Assembly: GCF_025136295.1 (NCBI RefSeq)
Contig: NZ_CP062788.1
Span: forward strand, 3,365,588-3,429,587
Source of the DNA: Aestuariispira ectoiniformans
GTDB taxonomy: Bacteria; Pseudomonadota; Alphaproteobacteria; UBA8366; Aestuariispiraceae
Reading direction: 5' to 3'
Length of the DNA stretch: 64,000 bases
The translations under genes and the position numbers were made by a program. The notes beneath the pieces were generated by a model, which was given only the letters and a program-made list of their open reading frames with translations, searched no databases and was not told the DNA's origin. This document shows, piece after piece, positions 63,692 to 64,000 of the stretch. How positions within the stretch are numbered: position 1 is the first letter of the stretch; every line of letters begins with the position of its first letter.

Positions 63692-64000
63692 CTAAAAACG
63701 AGAGTGGAGTCGCCGATGAAAGACTGGCGATTTCGGACTGATATCCTTGGCCAGCACCATCAGTCTTTCAATCCTTTCGCCTATGTCCGGATGGCTTTGC
63801 AGCAGCGTGGGAAGGTCCCGGTCCTTCTCGACGCCAAACAGACGTTTGAACATGCTGCGGGAATGATGATCGATTTTCATCAGGGCTGTTACCAGGGCTT
63901 CAGGGTCCTCCATCAGCTCAACCGCTTTCATATCCGCAGCAAACTCCCGAAGGCGCGAAATGGCCCTCTGGCACAGGAAAGCAGCCATGGGGGCAAAAGC
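63692..64000 (-). CDS. M48 family metallopeptidase, C-terminal part (truncated by window)
   Basis: The gene is open to the window edge, so only the last ~100 residues are seen. SRLREFAADMKAVELMEDPEA carries the conserved E-x3-D of M48 proteases (third metal ligand region), followed by LPTLLQSHPDIGERIERLMVLA. The HExxH motif lies outside the window. It is likely an HtpX- or Oma1-like membrane-associated protease. Confidence 0.75.
   Translation of the reverse strand, partial: AFAPMAAFLCQRAISRLREFAADMKAVELMEDPEALVTALMKIDHHSRSMFKRLFGVEKDRDLPTLLQSHPDIGERIERLMVLAKDISPKSPVFHRRLHSRF

Overview
The window is about 64 kb of moderately GC-rich chromosomal DNA from an alphaproteobacterium, most likely a free-living, probably marine, member of the Rhodospirillales or a neighbouring order. 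This is inferred from the separate PurS-PurQ-PurL enzyme followed by BolA and a CGFS glutaredoxin, a NadQ-type regulator near nadABC, an intracellular PHB depolymerase, DUF465 and DUF2007 proteins, and alphaproteobacterial-style RNase E and SerA/SerC. No rRNA operon, CRISPR array, prophage or replication origin was seen. There is one tRNA, one insertion sequence with a broken transposase, and one short element with related ends.

Layout: 1-1265 is the 3' end of rne. 1463-4159 is a four-gene run of unrecognised membrane or exported proteins. 4210-9248 holds a quinone oxidoreductase/HxlR pair, a PleD-like diguanylate cyclase and a chemoreceptor. 9496-10452 is an orphan betaine-type binding protein. 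10669-15394 is purC-purS-purQ-purL-bolA-grx. 15570-18911 is accessory: a DUF2927-like protein, a Trp/Pro-rich protein and an AT-rich Schlafen-AlbA gene. 19215-22707 is a creatinase / binding protein / FAD oxidase group. 23191-26284 holds a candidate small RNA or attenuator, bioG-bioC and fetA-fetB. 26311-32256 contains an MFS/LysR pair, an SRPBCC-ArsR operon with two clear operators, a methyltransferase-like gene, TM2 proteins and dimeric-barrel proteins. 32284-40349 is nadABC, a fatty-acid hydroxylase, feoAB and nadQ. 40554-41282 is a small Cys-containing cationic peptide gene followed by a GRDP/DUF1399-like gene. 41340-45525 is phaZ and serC-serA. 45917-54245 holds a large hybrid kinase, an S49 protease, a LysR regulator, trmN6 and a polyprenyl diphosphate synthase. 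54295-57400 holds quinone reductases, a LysR regulator and a lipoprotein. 57462-58963 is an IS1182-like element inside a duplicated terminator hairpin. 58992-64000 has DUF465, DUF924, tRNA-Pro, an alternative oxidase, a PAS-GGDEF-EAL protein and the end of an M48 peptidase.

Several sets work together. The pur cluster covers the SAICAR and FGAM steps of purine synthesis. serC and serA give serine synthesis. nadA, nadB and nadC give de novo NAD synthesis, with their likely repressor NadQ 4 kb away and dyads over the nadA promoter. feoA-feoB have an FNR-type box at the right distance from a -10. The creatinase group looks like a creatine/sarcosine scavenging module.

The most unusual points are: (1) the small CxxxC peptide with a hairpin and a DUF1399-like partner, which resembles a compact modified-peptide locus; (2) two independent mobile elements with shared terminal repeats, each inserted in an intrinsic terminator and each flanked by a full copy of the hairpin; (3) an orphan promoter-hairpins-terminator unit ahead of bioG; and (4) twin 16-bp dyads upstream of the SRPBCC-ArsR operon.
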